Assembly (NCBI RefSeq): GCF_954871325.1
Contig: NC_088775.1
Coordinates: forward strand, 54,289,561 to 54,353,560
Length of the DNA: 64,000 bases
Source of the DNA: Gordionus sp. m RMFG-2023
Lineage: Eukaryota; Nematomorpha; Gordioida; Chordodea; Parachordodidae
Direction: 5' to 3'
The notes under the pieces were generated by a model that worked only from the letters and a program-made list of their open reading frames with translations, made no database searches and was not told where the DNA came from. The translations under genes were made by a program, and so were the position numbers. Numbering within the stretch: the first letter of the stretch is position 1; every line of letters begins with the position of its first letter. This document shows, piece after piece, positions 11,669 through 24,180 of this stretch.

Positions 11669-13598
11669 CATGTAAGTATAATTTATTTATGGCGACAAAG
11701 GATTCTCTTATGAATAAAGAAGAAAAACCAACTACTATAATTGGTAAAAGTGATAATCAAACATTCTAATTATTTAAATGAAACGAACAATAGTAATCAA
11801 GTAGAAAAAATTTTTGAAACAATAAATATAACTCAAGTAAAATTTGATAATTTTGATAAACAAAACAATTTTCAAGATTATATTGATATAGATGATATTT
11901 TGGAGATAAGGAAACCAAGAAAAAAATATTATTTGCAATGGGGATTAGTAATTTGGCAGATGTGGTCATTTATGTATACAAAAATTTGTAAGGAACTAAA
12001 TTATGATGAAATAGTAGAAATAGGTAAGGTAGTTTTTAGACCCATTACAACTCTATTTAGTCCTAGAATTAAGTTCATTCGAATAAAAAAAGGGAATGAG
12101 AAATAGTTGCTGAGTTTTCAGGGCGGCTTAAAAAATTGGCACGAGATAGACCTTGATGGGAGGAATAAAAATGGCAGTATTGGAGAAAGATATTCGCATA
12201 AGATTTTCAGATGCAATAAATGACCTGGGAGAAAGGGTGAGTTTTCAACATCTTTTAAATATGGCTTTGACAATGGAAGAACTGAGAATGAAGTTACAAA
12301 TGTGATAGTAAAAAAGGTTAATAAACAAAAGGAGCAATTGGAATAAATCAAGGAAATCCTTATAATCGAAAGTGCCCACATAATGATAAATGAAATTTTA
12401 ATTATTACAATAATTTAATAACAATTTTAAGCATAGAGATAATAATACAATAATGATTGTTCACGATGTGGAAGAACTCATATCTCATCCCAATGTTTTG
12501 CATCAAGGGTAACATGTTACAATTGCCAAAAGGTGGGGCACTAAAATACTGAAAGGGACGTATGTTACATGCTAAGCATCAAGATGATAATGAATCATCA
12601 GATTCAATTAACCTCCTAGTAGAAACAGTTCTAATCCGTTAGGATAAAAGGAGTACTGATTGATGATTATGATACGGGCTCACAGATATCGGTAATTGGA
12701 AATATTGGGATGAAATTGGCAGACCAAAACTTGGACCAACAAAACCATTGTCAATTTACGGCAATCCAGCTGGACTTTTTTGGGGAAACTATTGTAAGTG
12801 TGCAACTTTGAAAATATAGGCCGATCAATACTAATTGTGGTTACCCGGTCAAATGACATACCACTGTTTGGACTATCATGGATACTAGCATTTTATATGT
12901 TTATTCCACTTCAAGTTACAATACATAGTATAACAAGTAAAGATATAACAATTGATAAACATATTGCTGCCATGAATACAGAATTTGTCAGTGTTTTTGA
13001 TGATAAGCCAAAACTAGTTAATAGTTTTGAAGTTAGCATACATCAAAGTGATGCAGCAAGGCCGAAATCATACCCAGCACGTTGAGTACCTTTTTCATTA
13101 TGAAAACCACACGAATTGGAACTCGATAGATGAAGAAATCGGAAATATTGGAGGAGATTGACCCAGCAAAAACGTGAATGACTTGAGCTACTCGAACAGT
13201 AAACATGCGCAAAACAAATGGAAATCAGGATTGCTGCTGATTTAAAGATCACATTAAATCCATATTTCTTATATGATATATAATAACAACTGTGGATGAT
13301 ATATTGGTCAAATGACGTGGGTGTGAAATTTACTAATAGATTTAAAATATACTTATTTGCAGTTACCAATAAAAAGGAGCTCAAAAGATCCTAACTATAT
13401 CAACGGGTATTTTCGATATCAATGTATGCCTTTCGGTCTCTCTAGTGCGCAGACTATTTCCCAGCGATATATGGATAATTTATTACAGAACTGTGATATT
13501 ATCATAATGGTAAAAAATGATGTAGGAAATTTGAACAATGTGAAAAAGTATTAATGAAATTAAAACATACTAGTTTGAAGGCAAAATGGGGGAAAATT
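11669..13598 (+). mobile_element. LTR fossil 1: primer site, gag-like, zinc knuckle, protease and RT start
   Basis: The end of the left LTR is followed at 11,690 by TGGCGACAAAGG, a likely primer-binding site. Next come a gag-like region, a CCHC zinc-knuckle region near 12,450-12,550, an aspartic-protease-like region near 12,660-12,950 and the first part of a Ty3/gypsy reverse transcriptase to 13,598 (QCMPFGLSSA is recognisable). It is an old element with many breaks and does not look functional. A hAT insertion separates it from the next piece. Confidence 0.7.
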
Positions 13599-16500
13599 AG
13601 ATCTGTGCGCCGCCGGTTCACGCCGGTATTTTTATTTACGCCGGAATAGCCGCCGATTGAGATCATCGGCGCGAGCCGGCTAGCCACCGATTTTTATTAT
13701 GGCTGCGGCGCGGCGTGCGTAATTTTTAGAAAGCATATTAAATATATTTATATATTAAATTATTATTATTTTAATTTGAATACTAACATTAATAAAATTA
13801 AAATATGAATTGTATTCTATTGCTATATATAATAGCCTAGTGTATATCATTTACATTCATTCATACATCATATTTTATTTCCACAAACAATTCATATTAA
13901 TTATTTTTATGGACTTCCACGTTTTAAACCACTCTATATACAATTATGAAATAACAACTCTCTCTACTAATCATAAATCAAGTTATGTCTGGAGGTACTT
14001 TGGAAATCTTATTTTGAAGAATGAAAATAAGAAAAACACAATAATGCCTGATTATATTTATTGTGAACCTAGTTTAAAATTGGCGAAAAAAGATGAGGAA
14101 GATTCGAATAAACATAATTCATTTTCACAGTAATTTATTTTTTTTAGACTTATATTTATATATATTTTATATTTTAGTTATGAAATAAAATGTTTTAGTA
14201 AAAATATAAGTACAAGTAATCTATCTCGGCACTTAATTAATTATCACAAACTATCAGAAAAAATGAATAATAAATCCATTCAAAATCTAAAAATGTTTTT
14301 AAAGCCATCACCAAGATGCAGCAACAATATAAATGATAAAATATGGCTCTTAGTTTAGTATTCTTGTTTATTATTATTCATTTAAAATTTTTAACTGGTT
14401 TATTAAATTAATTTTTTTAAGTTTTATTTTGAAAGTTCAAAACAACTAAATTTTTAGTTTATTTATTACCAGCTCTATTTTGAGATCTTTTTAATATATA
14501 AACTTAATATATAATTTTTTTAATTAATTATGTAAAACTTTATTTTGAAAGTTACTACTAAATCAAATTCATAATTTGTTTCATTCCAACTCTAATTATT
14601 ATGTTTTTTAAATGTCTTTTTAATGTATAAACTTAATATATAATTTATTAAATTAATTATGTAAAACTTTATTTTGAAAGTTAAAACTAAATCAAATTTA
14701 TAATTTGTTTCATTCATTTTGTTTTTAAATATCATTTTAAAGTATAAACTTAATATACAATTTATTAAATTAATATTCAATTTATTAAATTAATTATGTA
14801 AAGCTTTGAAAGTTAAAACTAAATCTAATTTATAATTTGTTTCATTCCAGCTCTAATTATTTTGATGTTTTTTAAATATCTTTTTAATGTTTAAAATAAA
14901 TATGAAATCTAATAGGGCGAAATTATGTTTTGATGTGCTGCTTAGATTTAATGCCATTTGATTCTATAAACAATAAAGGAATGACAGATTTTGTAAAGGT
15001 TTATAAAATTTATATAAAATGATTATTAAAAAATAAATTGCCTAAAAAATAGAAATATAAGATAATTGATTCCTAGTCAGAATTGCCAAATAGGACAACC
15101 ATTAGTCGGGGTGCACTAGATGATGTTTATTTATCTACAAAGGCCCATGTTTTAAATCTGTTTGATTCTGGACCAAAATTTTGTTCTATCACTTTTGATT
15201 TATGGACCGATCATTTCAAGCGTCGAAATTATATCACATTTAGTCTTCATTATTTAGATGAAAATTTTGATTTAAAATATTTTACCCTAGCAACTAGAAA
15301 GTGACTCAAAAGCATACTGGGGAAACAATATTATCTGAGATTGATAGTATTGAAGAGGAGTTCCATTTATAAGTCAAAACAATACAAATGGTAACTGATG
15401 CTGGGACCAATGTCAAAAGAAGCGTCAGATTGGGGGATAATGAGCATCATTTATGCTTCATGAACTTCATAATTTGGTTATAGTTGATGGCATAAAAAAG
15501 TAGCCAGAATTGATATTCTCATTAAAAAAAATTAGAGAAATATTTTCAGCCCTCAAATATCGAGTTGAAATGTAAAATTGAGGCTGAGCATCGTAAATTT
15601 CTGCACTTCAATTTATGATACAGGTCATATCTTGGATATTGATGATTCTGATCCATACCTTGATGACCATTATTTTCATATGCATGATTAGGCCGTTAAT
15701 AGAAACGGCATTGCACCAACCAATCTAATTAATACAAAAACTTTAAAATTAATTTGCCCTACCCGCTGGCATAGCATATTAATTATGCTAGAAAATGTTC
15801 GCAGTGTAAACAAAATTCCTATAAATAATGTTCTAAATAAAAGAGGAAAACAATCTTTAAAACTCTTTAATAATGAATGGGATATGATTGATGACCTTTA
15901 CGCAGTATTATATCCATTCCAAGAGTCGGTGGAATTTCTTTCCTCCCAAAAAGGATCGACAATAAACTTAGGGTTATTATTTCGCAGTGAAATAGAAGCT
16001 CAAATATAAATCAATAGATCTGATTGATCAGATATTATATGCTTAAAAGAAAATATGAAAAAAAAGCTTGACCATTGGTTTCCCATTACTGAACTTCAAG
16101 TTATTTTATATTTTTATTAATAAAATTATATTTTAAACATTAGATATTAGCAACTCTACTTGATCCCAGATTTCAAAATCTTAAAGTTGTTTCAGAATAT
16201 TTAAATTCAATTCTACGACATCATTGCAATTTTTAATTCGACATTTAAAACTTTTAGAGCATGATAAAAATGCACAGAGTGAAATTCGAGTTGAGGATAA
16301 TGGTCAAACATCAAGCTCTTATATAGCTAAATTAGCTCGTAAACATTCCCTTCCAAGTAACGATTATAACAATATTAGTAATTTAGAACAAGAATGCCAT
16401 ATTTTTCTCAGCCAAAATAATATCCCAGAAGAGGACGCCATTAATCTTTTGGAAAAAAAGCGACTGAAACTTCCTATGTTTGCTAATTTAGCTAGGAAGG

Positions 16501-17052
16501 TTCATTGTATACCTGCACAGCTAAAGAATTTTTTCCATTGTTGGATTAATACTCAATGCTAAAAGGACTTCTTTATGTCCCACAAATCTTGATAAAATAC
16601 TGTTTACATGACAATTATAATTTTGCTAAATCTGAATTATGACTTATTATATTTCATACTTTATATTTTGCTTGCATTCCAAATTTATTTTAATTATAAT
16701 AAAAATCAATAGAATATTTCTTATATGTGTTGTTGATGTGACTCTGATCTGAGTAAAATGCAATTCTTTAGTCTATTTCTGAAAATGAGAAAATACATAA
16801 ATTTAAATTGGAGTGAATAGGAAATAATTTAAGATCAATTAAACTATGTTAACAATTTATTAGAAAAAATCGCCCAAATAAATTATAAAAAATGTAATAC
16901 ATTAATTTATAAATTAAATTTATTAAAAAATAAATTGATTTATAAATTAAATTCATTAAAAAAATTTTAAAATAAATATTGAGCCGCCGGCGCCGAATGC
17001 CGATAAAAAAAATTTAAAAAACCGCCGCCGTTGATTGAGACATCGGCGCATA
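13599..17052 (+). mobile_element. hAT transposon (ZBED-like transposase), broken
   Basis: The ends are GC-rich GCCGCCGG/GCGCCG blocks in inverted orientation (13,604-13,720 and 16,981-17,050). GGAAAATT and GGAAAATA flank the insertion, a likely imperfect 8-bp target duplication, so the borders are good to a few bases. The plus-strand transposase remnant includes a BED-like start near 13,960-14,290 (FGNLILKNENKK, then STSNLSRHLINYH). At 15,083-15,300 it gives NRTTISRGALDDVYLST and FCSITFDLWTDHFKRRNYIT. Further on are HTGETILSEI, VTDAGTN and LDPRFQNLKVV, and at 16,470-16,560 a hATC remnant. Many stops are present. It is inserted in the reverse transcriptase part of LTR fossil 1. Confidence 0.85.
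14390..14900. repeat. Tandem repeat inside hAT, about 4 copies of about 120-140 bp
   Basis: Diverged copies share AACTTTATTTTGAAAGTT, CATAATTTGTTTCATTCCA and TATAAACTTAATATATAATT. The array lies within an apparent gap or intron between the BED-like start and the catalytic part of the hAT transposase. Confidence 0.75.
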
Positions 17053-18704
17053 GGAAAATACGTTTTATAAAAGACAGTTTCTTTTCTCGGATTCGTAATA
17101 AATGAAAATGGCATGCACCCCGCGAAGGAAAAAATAGATGCAATTAGAAGGATATCAACTCTAAAGAATATACACCAATTGTGATCTTTTTTAGGACTTG
17201 TGAATTATCACAAGAGATTTTTACCATATTTAAATGGTATAGCATCAGCTACATAAATTAACAAGCATTAAAAGTTCATGGGGTTGGTCTAACAGGGAGC
17301 AAGATATATTTAATAAAATAAAGCAGCTTTTGTTAACAGATACCTTAATTCCCTATTCGCCAGACTTGCCAATCATATTGAAATGTGGTGCCTCCAACAC
17401 TGATTTTGGAGCTGTGCTACTTCACGTAGTCAAAAAGGGTTTTAGCAGACTTATCGCATTTGCTTCGCGAACATTATTGGAGTCAGAGAAAAACTATGCA
17501 CCAACAAAAGAGGCACGAGCACTCTTGTTTGGAATGGAAAAATTTCATACTTTATTTTTGGACGAAAATTTATATTGCGAACAGATCACAAACCTTAGGA
17601 AAAATCATTTGGTGATAAACGAGAACTACCAAAAATATCCAATAGTCAATTAACGCGCTGGGCATGGAAAATGTCCGCATATAATTTTGAAATTGAATAT
17701 AGACCAGGAAAAAAAAACTTAATGGCTGATACATTATTTAGACTTCCAGTAGCAAGTATAGAGTAGAATAACGATTTGAAACATGCATTAAAATTTAGTG
17801 ATATAAATTTTGATATAAATCTTGGTCAAGTTGAACTCCAGAAAGAAATAAGGAAGGATAAAAACATATGAGCAAGGATGGGTGGCTTTGATGCGAAAAA
17901 TGATGCAGAGTTAGTTTGTTTTAATCATCGTCGAGGAATTATCAGCAGATCGAGATATCATTGAATGGAAAGTTGGTAATTCCAACCATGTTGAAGAAAT
18001 CAATATTATCTATCATACTCAGGGGGTATCCAGAAATAAATGCTACGAAATCAATTTTTAGAATGTATCGTTGGTTGCCTGAACACATGTTCATCAATGT
18101 ATTCCATGTTAAAGTAACCGGTCGAATATAATGGAGGTTCCTTTATATTTGTGGATCATCTCTAATACACCACATCCTGGGAACGCATTCATTTAGATTT
18201 TTCGGGACCTATCGATTCATATTCATGGTTAGTTGGAGTTGGTGCAAACTCTAAATGGGTTGAAGTTGAGTTGTTGAGAGAGATCACGTCTACATATGAT
18301 TAGGGCGCTAAGGAAATGGTTCATACGCTTTGAAAGCCAAGACAAATTGTGTCAGATAATGGCCCTTGGTTTATTTCTGGAGAATTTCGAGGATTCTATT
18401 TTAAAGAAAAAATTAAATTAATACATTCAACACCTTACCATCTCAAAACAAATAGATTAGCTGAAAGAACAATACAAACATTTAAGAGTCGATATTTTAC
18501 CACTAAAAAAGATATTAAAGAGCCAGAAAAAGCTATGGGAGAGGTTTTGACAACTTACTAAAGGGGCGAGTATCAAATTACTGTTAGTTCACCGGCAAAA
18601 CTATTGTTGGGGCGTAATCTAAAAACTGGGTTAGATTGGTTACATACAAATGTTAAAGATGAGATGGAATGATCTAATAAGTGAGAGAGAGTTGTTAAAT
18701 GATA
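17053..18704 (+). mobile_element. LTR fossil 1: RT/RNase H and integrase part
   Basis: After the hAT insertion come the rest of the reverse transcriptase and an RNase H region (17,330-17,750, with TDFGAVLLHVV-like sequence). A zinc-binding and core integrase region follows at about 18,050-18,700 (SDNGPWFISGEFRGF is recognisable). The gene order protease-RT-RNase H-integrase defines the Ty3/gypsy group. The copy is old and has many breaks. Confidence 0.75.
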
Positions 18705-19965
18705 GAATCAAAAGATCGCCGATTCTGGATTCGATCCTAAATTTGTCAATTTTCCCGGATTTATGATCCTGACGTAAATTGTGGATCGTGATCATTTTTT
18801 TTAATTTTCGATCCCGATCTTTTTAAAAATTATTTTTTACTTAAAAAGCAATAAATAAAATAAAAATTTGAAAAATAAATTAAAATATTAATTTTAAAAA
18901 AAATATCTATCTACATCATATTTTACCAACTTCCATTCCATCATATTTTATCAACAATTTCCTAAATTTCATCTAGAACGAGATTTAGAGCCTACAGAAA
19001 AAGAAAGGAAAACATTTTTTTATAATTTTTAGTTTGACTTTGATTTTATATTGTTTTAGTTATTTATGTTATTTTAGATTTTGATTATATTTAATAAATT
19101 AAATTGACATCTTCAATTCGTGTTCATATTAAATATTAAACTTCTAATACACTTTTTATTATTTATTTGTGAAGAGCATAACAATATGCATATAATAAGA
19201 ATTATTTACAATAATTAATAAAATATTTATTGATGTGTTAATAAGGGCTAAGTTTTGCAGATACCTGTTTATATGAACGAACACTTATTTAATAATAAAT
19301 TAATTATTTCTTTTATTGTATGATGACAGTAACATATTGGCAGCAATAAACTCAAAATTTAAGCAAAATTGGCCTTATATTAATCTATCATAAAATCTAA
19401 TGGTAAAAGAAAGGTTAACTACCCTTTCGGAAAATATACAGGATCGACCACATGAAGATGCTTCAAATGAATATATGGATGAAATAAATACCTTTTTTGG
19501 GGAAAATTCTTCACAAATGCTCGTACAATTAATTTTTTTTTATTCAAATGATGATTCAATGAATATTTTTAATACTTATGTTAATTTAAATTATTGAATA
19601 TAACACACCTTTGCCATCAAGCGCTCCTGTGGAGGGCTTGTATAATAAAGCTAAACATGTGTTTAATGAAAGACGTGGATGTTTAAATGATAATAACTTA
19701 AAAAATTTTATTATTAAAGGCTAATTTTAATTATAAATAAATATATTCTAATTGTTATACTTATATTACTATTCAATTACAATAAATTTATACCATATTT
19801 AATTTATTATTAATTAATTTTGCATCGATCAGAATTTTTCTTCAGAAATTTAAATTAGAAAAGGATCGTGTGATCCTTTTTTTAAAAAAGGTCGATCCTG
19901 GATTTCGATCCTCTTTTTTGAAAAGATCGTGATCGGGGTTGGATATTTTTAAAAAGGATCGATTA
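18705..19965 (+). mobile_element. hAT remnant with GATC-rich ends
   Basis: Both ends are made of repeated GATC/GGATCG words in inverted arrangement (18,713-18,830 and 19,850-19,962). In between, a plus-strand frame gives the hATC sequence NTPLPSSAPVEGL then YNKAKHVFNERRGCLNDNN at about 19,605-19,710, preceded by 19,400-19,597 (a linker of the transposase). The rest of the transposase is missing, so this is an internally deleted copy. It interrupts the integrase region of LTR fossil 1. A clean 8-bp target duplication was not found. Confidence 0.7.
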
Positions 19966-20145
19966 ATAAGCCTGGTGAGAGAATTTGAGGTTTCACACCT
20001 GTATAGGTACATAATGAAATCAATTCAGGGTGGAGAGAGGGAATTATAAAATCCAGAAATGGGATATAACGAAAGAAATGGAGAAGTCAGGGAGAGAGGA
20101 AGAAAATATAGTCGGTAGTTGACAATTTGGAAAATGTAGAAGGAC
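19966..20145 (+). mobile_element. LTR fossil 1: integrase C-terminal piece
   Basis: A short stretch of the fossil lies between two hAT insertions. It continues the integrase tail in the same orientation and ends at the target duplication AGAAGGAC of the next hAT. It is broken like the rest. Confidence 0.5.
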
Positions 20146-21665
20146 CAGTGTTGTTAAACGCTACTTTTAAAAGTAGCGCGCTATCGCTACCGCCTTTAAA
20201 TAAGTAGCGCGTACTTTTTACGCTATTTTGATCTTTTTAAAAATATTTTTTACGTAACTTTATTTCTTGTTATTATCTTCACCAAATATTCTATATTTAT
20301 ATCATGTTATAAAAAAATTATAGTCCTTCAGGAAATTAGACCCATTATCTGTAATCATCTTACAAACCTTGTTCTGAATTTTGTAAGACATATGGATTTC
20401 TGAAATAATATTTGCTAGAATGTCATAAGTCTGACAGCCAATTATTCTTTTTAGAGCTAATGCTGCAGATTTTCATTTTAGATTTTTTGGATCAATCCTA
20501 TGTGCGGTCACTTCTAAATAAGCTCTAAAAATATGAATATCATATTATAAATCAGAAAATAAACATTTTTACCTTCTGTTATGCGTCCAGCAATCTGCTG
20601 TTGTACAGATGTAGGAGACATCTGATAGATTTAATATTAAAGATTCTTTCATTTCTTTAAAGCTATTAAAGATCCTTTCATTTCTTTAAAGCTATCTGGC
20701 AAAATATCTTGGTACGTGCAGAAAAAGTGTTTATCATCTTTATAAAAGAACCATTATCCACCAAGGATAATGGTTGAACAGTATCTATTTTAAAGTTCAT
20801 TATGACTTTGTCAGCCAATTTTTGAGATACACCTGGTGTTGATGAATCCAAATTGCTTAATTTTGTTTGAATTAAATTTGATTTGGAAGTGAATGTATCT
20901 TCTTCCATTACCCCAAAACTTGAGATATTTTTCAATTTCTTTATAATTTGAGGTCTGAACAGTCTAAAATTATAACAGTAATACTTAGAATAAAAATTAT
21001 GTAGGAGATAAGTACATAAAAATGACTGAAATAACTATTTTAAATGTTTAAAATAATTTAGATAAAATTTATGATTTTGATCTTTGATCTAAATTTATTT
21101 TAAAAATTAAGGATTAGCCTACACATTGATATTAAATTTGTTTAATATATTACCTTTAAATGTTTTTTTCAAATTAAAGGTGCTTATATGATTTGAGGAT
21201 AAAATTTTGCGACACATCTTGCATCGAAACCGATATCCAATAGTAATTTTTTCTTCAAGATTAAAGTATTTTTTGAATTTTGGGAAAGGATAATCTAAAT
21301 TTTTCTCATTTTCCAAAGAAATTTCGCTATCTTCAACAATCTCACACATTTTTAATAACTAGATTTATAATGCTAACTAGATTTATAATGTATATTTTTA
21401 AATATAAATTTAAATTTCAAAATTAAATTAAATGATTATAATTAGATTTAATAAAAATATATTAATAATTTTTAGACGTATTTATTATGTAAAATTGAAA
21501 GTAGCGAGATACCGCTATCGCTATTTTCTAAAAAGAGTAGCGAGATACCGCTATCGCTATTTTCTAAAAAGAGTAGTGAGATACCGCTATCGCTATTTTC
21601 TAAAAAAAGTAGCCCGCTAAAGTTACCGCTACTGAAAAAAGTAGCGCGCTATTTTAACAACACTG
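20146..21665 (-). mobile_element. hAT transposon (CAGTGTTGTTAAA family), internally deleted
   Basis: Bounded by CAGTGTTGTTAAA inverted repeats and a perfect 8-bp target duplication AGAAGGAC (20,138-20,145 and 21,666-21,673). The transposase lies on the minus strand. A BED zinc finger at 21,119-21,349 shows FRCKMCRKILSS then STFNLKK. The next block at 20,678-20,935 shows QKLADKVIMNFKIDTVQPLS then LVDNGSFIKMI. A catalytic-region piece at about 20,310-20,460 shows SQTYDILANIISEI and KMITDNGSNFLKD. The C-terminal half with hATC is absent, so this copy could not move itself. The ends carry repeated GTAGCGCG/CCGCTATCGC words. Confidence 0.9.
21485..21650. repeat. Subterminal 36-bp repeats of the hAT
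   Basis: Three near-identical units of GTAGCGAGATACCGCTATCG followed by CTATTTTCTAAAAAGA lie in tandem at 21,500-21,605, then shortened versions up to the terminal repeat. Repeated subterminal motifs are the usual transposase-binding sites of hAT elements. Confidence 0.75.
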
Positions 21666-21673
21666 AGAAGGAC

Positions 21674-21937
21674 CAACGATAGAGGGAGAAAACGGCGAGA
21701 AAGAAAAGATTACGGGTCCACAGGATATATTTTCATTATCTCGAGGACTAGAAGCAACAATGAGGCAGAAATCACAACGATCGTGGAAACCTAAACATCG
21801 CCTGATTGAGGAGTTTTAAAATCCTAAGTGTGGTAAATCATTTTATATTGCAGTTTATTTGGATTATCATGATGATTTACATTATATATTTTCTAGTAAA
21901 TGCAACAATAAAGTCAAGTCTAGTATAATTTAGTTTA
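21674..21937 (+). mobile_element. LTR fossil 1: 3' part and right LTR
   Basis: The last internal stretch (21,674-21,828) is followed by the right LTR (21,829-21,937), which matches the left copy at 8,006 with visible divergence. After it GGTG repeats the bases before the left LTR, and LINE A coding sequence resumes. The divergence between the two LTRs and the number of later insertions point to an old insertion. Confidence 0.65.
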
Positions 21938-22967
21938 GGTGCTACTTGCTCAAATACAAGTTTCCCTGGCAGGGAAAAATATTAGACGTAAAAAAGATTA
22001 AATGATCGGATATTAGTAGTTAAATTGGACGCTGTTAAAGAATATTTAAGATGATCTCATATGCACCACAAGTCCGCTGAAATAATAAAGAAAAAGATAT
22101 ATTTTGAGTTAGACTGTTAGAAATTACATTAGGCGTGCCTAATAGGGAGACAATGTATCGATTTAAATGGACATTCTGGAGAACATGCTGAAGGATATGA
22201 GAGTTTATGGAGGCTTTAGTTTTGGTATGAGAAACGTTGAAGGAGAGAGAATATAGGATTTTGGAGATGCCATGGAAATTGTGGTATGTAATACACTCTT
22301 CAAGAAAGATAAAAGAAATTGGTGACTTATGAATCTGGTGTTGCAAAAGCTACAGTGAATTACTTAATGGTAAGGAGAAACGATAGGGGCAGGTTGAAAA
22401 ATGTGAAAGTGATAGCAGAAGAGTGTGTTACACAGCATCGTTTAATTGTAGGAGACCTTTTGGGCAAGGTGTGAGAAAGAACAGAAAGAAATATGTACCA
22501 AGGAAAGTTTGGAATCTAAAAGAGGAAAGTACTAGAAATGAATTCACAAGGATCCTGACCGAGGCAAACTAAGACGATGCATTTGACGTGAACTAAAATG
22601 GGAAGCAATAAAAAGGGCATGGCTGTGTCTGCGGTTGGACAAAAAGAGACCTGGTGGTGGAATTCGGATACGGTAAAGAAAATTGAGGAAAATAAAAGGC
22701 GTTATAAGATATGGCAGAAGACAGAGAAGGAAGATAAGAAGGATACAGCGGGAAAATGGGATGTCAAGAAAGTGGTAGCGAAAATGCAGATATTGAAAAG
22801 GTGTCAATTTATTAATGAGCTGGAAACTAAGGAAGGAAAAAAATATTATTCAAATCGCATCAAAGAATGAAAAAGTAACAGGATGTGGACGGTTTGTGAG
22901 AAATGTAGTTGGGAATATTTTCATTGAAAGAGTAAGGAGACATGGAATATAAGGAAAAATTGTTTAA
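21938..22967 (+). mobile_element. LINE A, second piece: rest of endonuclease and linker
   Basis: Resumes the endonuclease with LNDRILVVKL. It continues DLNGHSGEHAEGYES, FGMRNVEGERI and MEIVVCNTLFKKDKRNW, then TQHRLIVGDL, followed by the charged linker before the RT (VCGWTKRDLVVE region near 22,620). Stops and frameshifts are frequent. The piggyBac at 22,968 interrupts it. RTE-like by comparison with LINE B. Confidence 0.75.
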
Positions 22968-24180
22968 CCCTTTAAAGCTCGACTTTTTAAAATAAAAATT
23001 TTTTTTTTATAAAAAATCTTCATTTATACATCAAGGATGTAAAATTTTTATTTCGACTTTTATTTCATAGTATACAGGTAAAAAAAAATCATGATACAAG
23101 GCATCATTGAGCGAAATGCATGTATATAAAAAATATCTATTTATATATTATGAAAAATTTTTAAAAATTTATTACCTAGTTATAGCATAAATTTTTTCAC
23201 AAATAGTCTTTAAATATGCGATAACACATAATTTACACCTTTTTCGAGTCTTAGAAACTTCTGGCCAATGCCCTAAATTATAATATCTAACGTCAGTTAT
23301 TATCTGAGGTAACTTAGATCCTTTTTGTATTTATGTATTTTAGGATTATCATTTGATGGTCTCCCTATTTTTTTTACCAATTTTACCTGCTATTAACAAG
23401 TCAGGAACTATTTGAGATTTAAATGTTATAAATTTATATAAAAGATTTTTCATTTTTTGAAGTAATGTCTTCAATACAATAACCATGCATTCACAATGCA
23501 GGTATCTATCAAATAAAATATTATTCGAAGTGATATGGTGTTGGAGTATTATTTGGGGGATTAGAAAATTTTTTAGAAAATGTTGTATCAAATGATTCAA
23601 TATTTAATACCCAATTACTACTGAGATTAGGAAAACTGGATCTTCATGAACATTATCAAGTTCTATGTGGAGTGCATTTATGGGCGAATCTATATATTAT
23701 CAATAGGATGATTAAAATTATCATCACTATTATCAATATCTGTTTCCGAAATATCACCTTCAATTATAATTATTTTATTTGACACCCATAAAAATAAAAT
23801 TTATTCAATGTTAATAAAATAACTTATTAAATTCCCAATGAGTTAATTTGGCATCATAATTTTAAAATTATATTTACAAAAATAATTAAAATTCTAAAAA
23901 AATATAAATTCATGATGACATATTTGAATATTTTGTCTTCTTTATAAAATAAACAGTTTTCAAAATTTTTCAATTAAAATATATTTAAATAAAATCAAGT
24001 AATTCAGAAAAATCGGAAATATAGTCAAAATAAAAACAATAGCATAATTTTTTTTTATTATTGATAAAATCATTTGTATATTTATTTAAAAATGTTAAAT
24101 TAAATCATTGAGTGGTTTTAAACGTTAAAAAATAACATTCAATATGATGATGTCAAATTAGCTCACAGGACTTTAAAGGG
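22968..24180 (-). mobile_element. piggyBac element, degenerate
   Basis: The element is flanked by TTAA on both sides (22,964-22,967 and 24,181-24,184) and begins and ends with the inverted repeat CCCTTTAAAG, the hallmark of piggyBac. The minus strand keeps fragments of a transposase: an Asp-rich N-terminal scrap near 23,690-23,760 (SETDIDNSDDNF) and a 23,349-23,600 frame. A C-terminal zinc ribbon at about 23,170-23,300 reads DVRYYNLGHWPEVSKTRKRC then KLCVIAYLKTICEKIY. The middle of the transposase, with its catalytic aspartates, is mostly gone. At 1.2 kb it is about half the usual autonomous length, so it is non-autonomous now. Confidence 0.85.
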
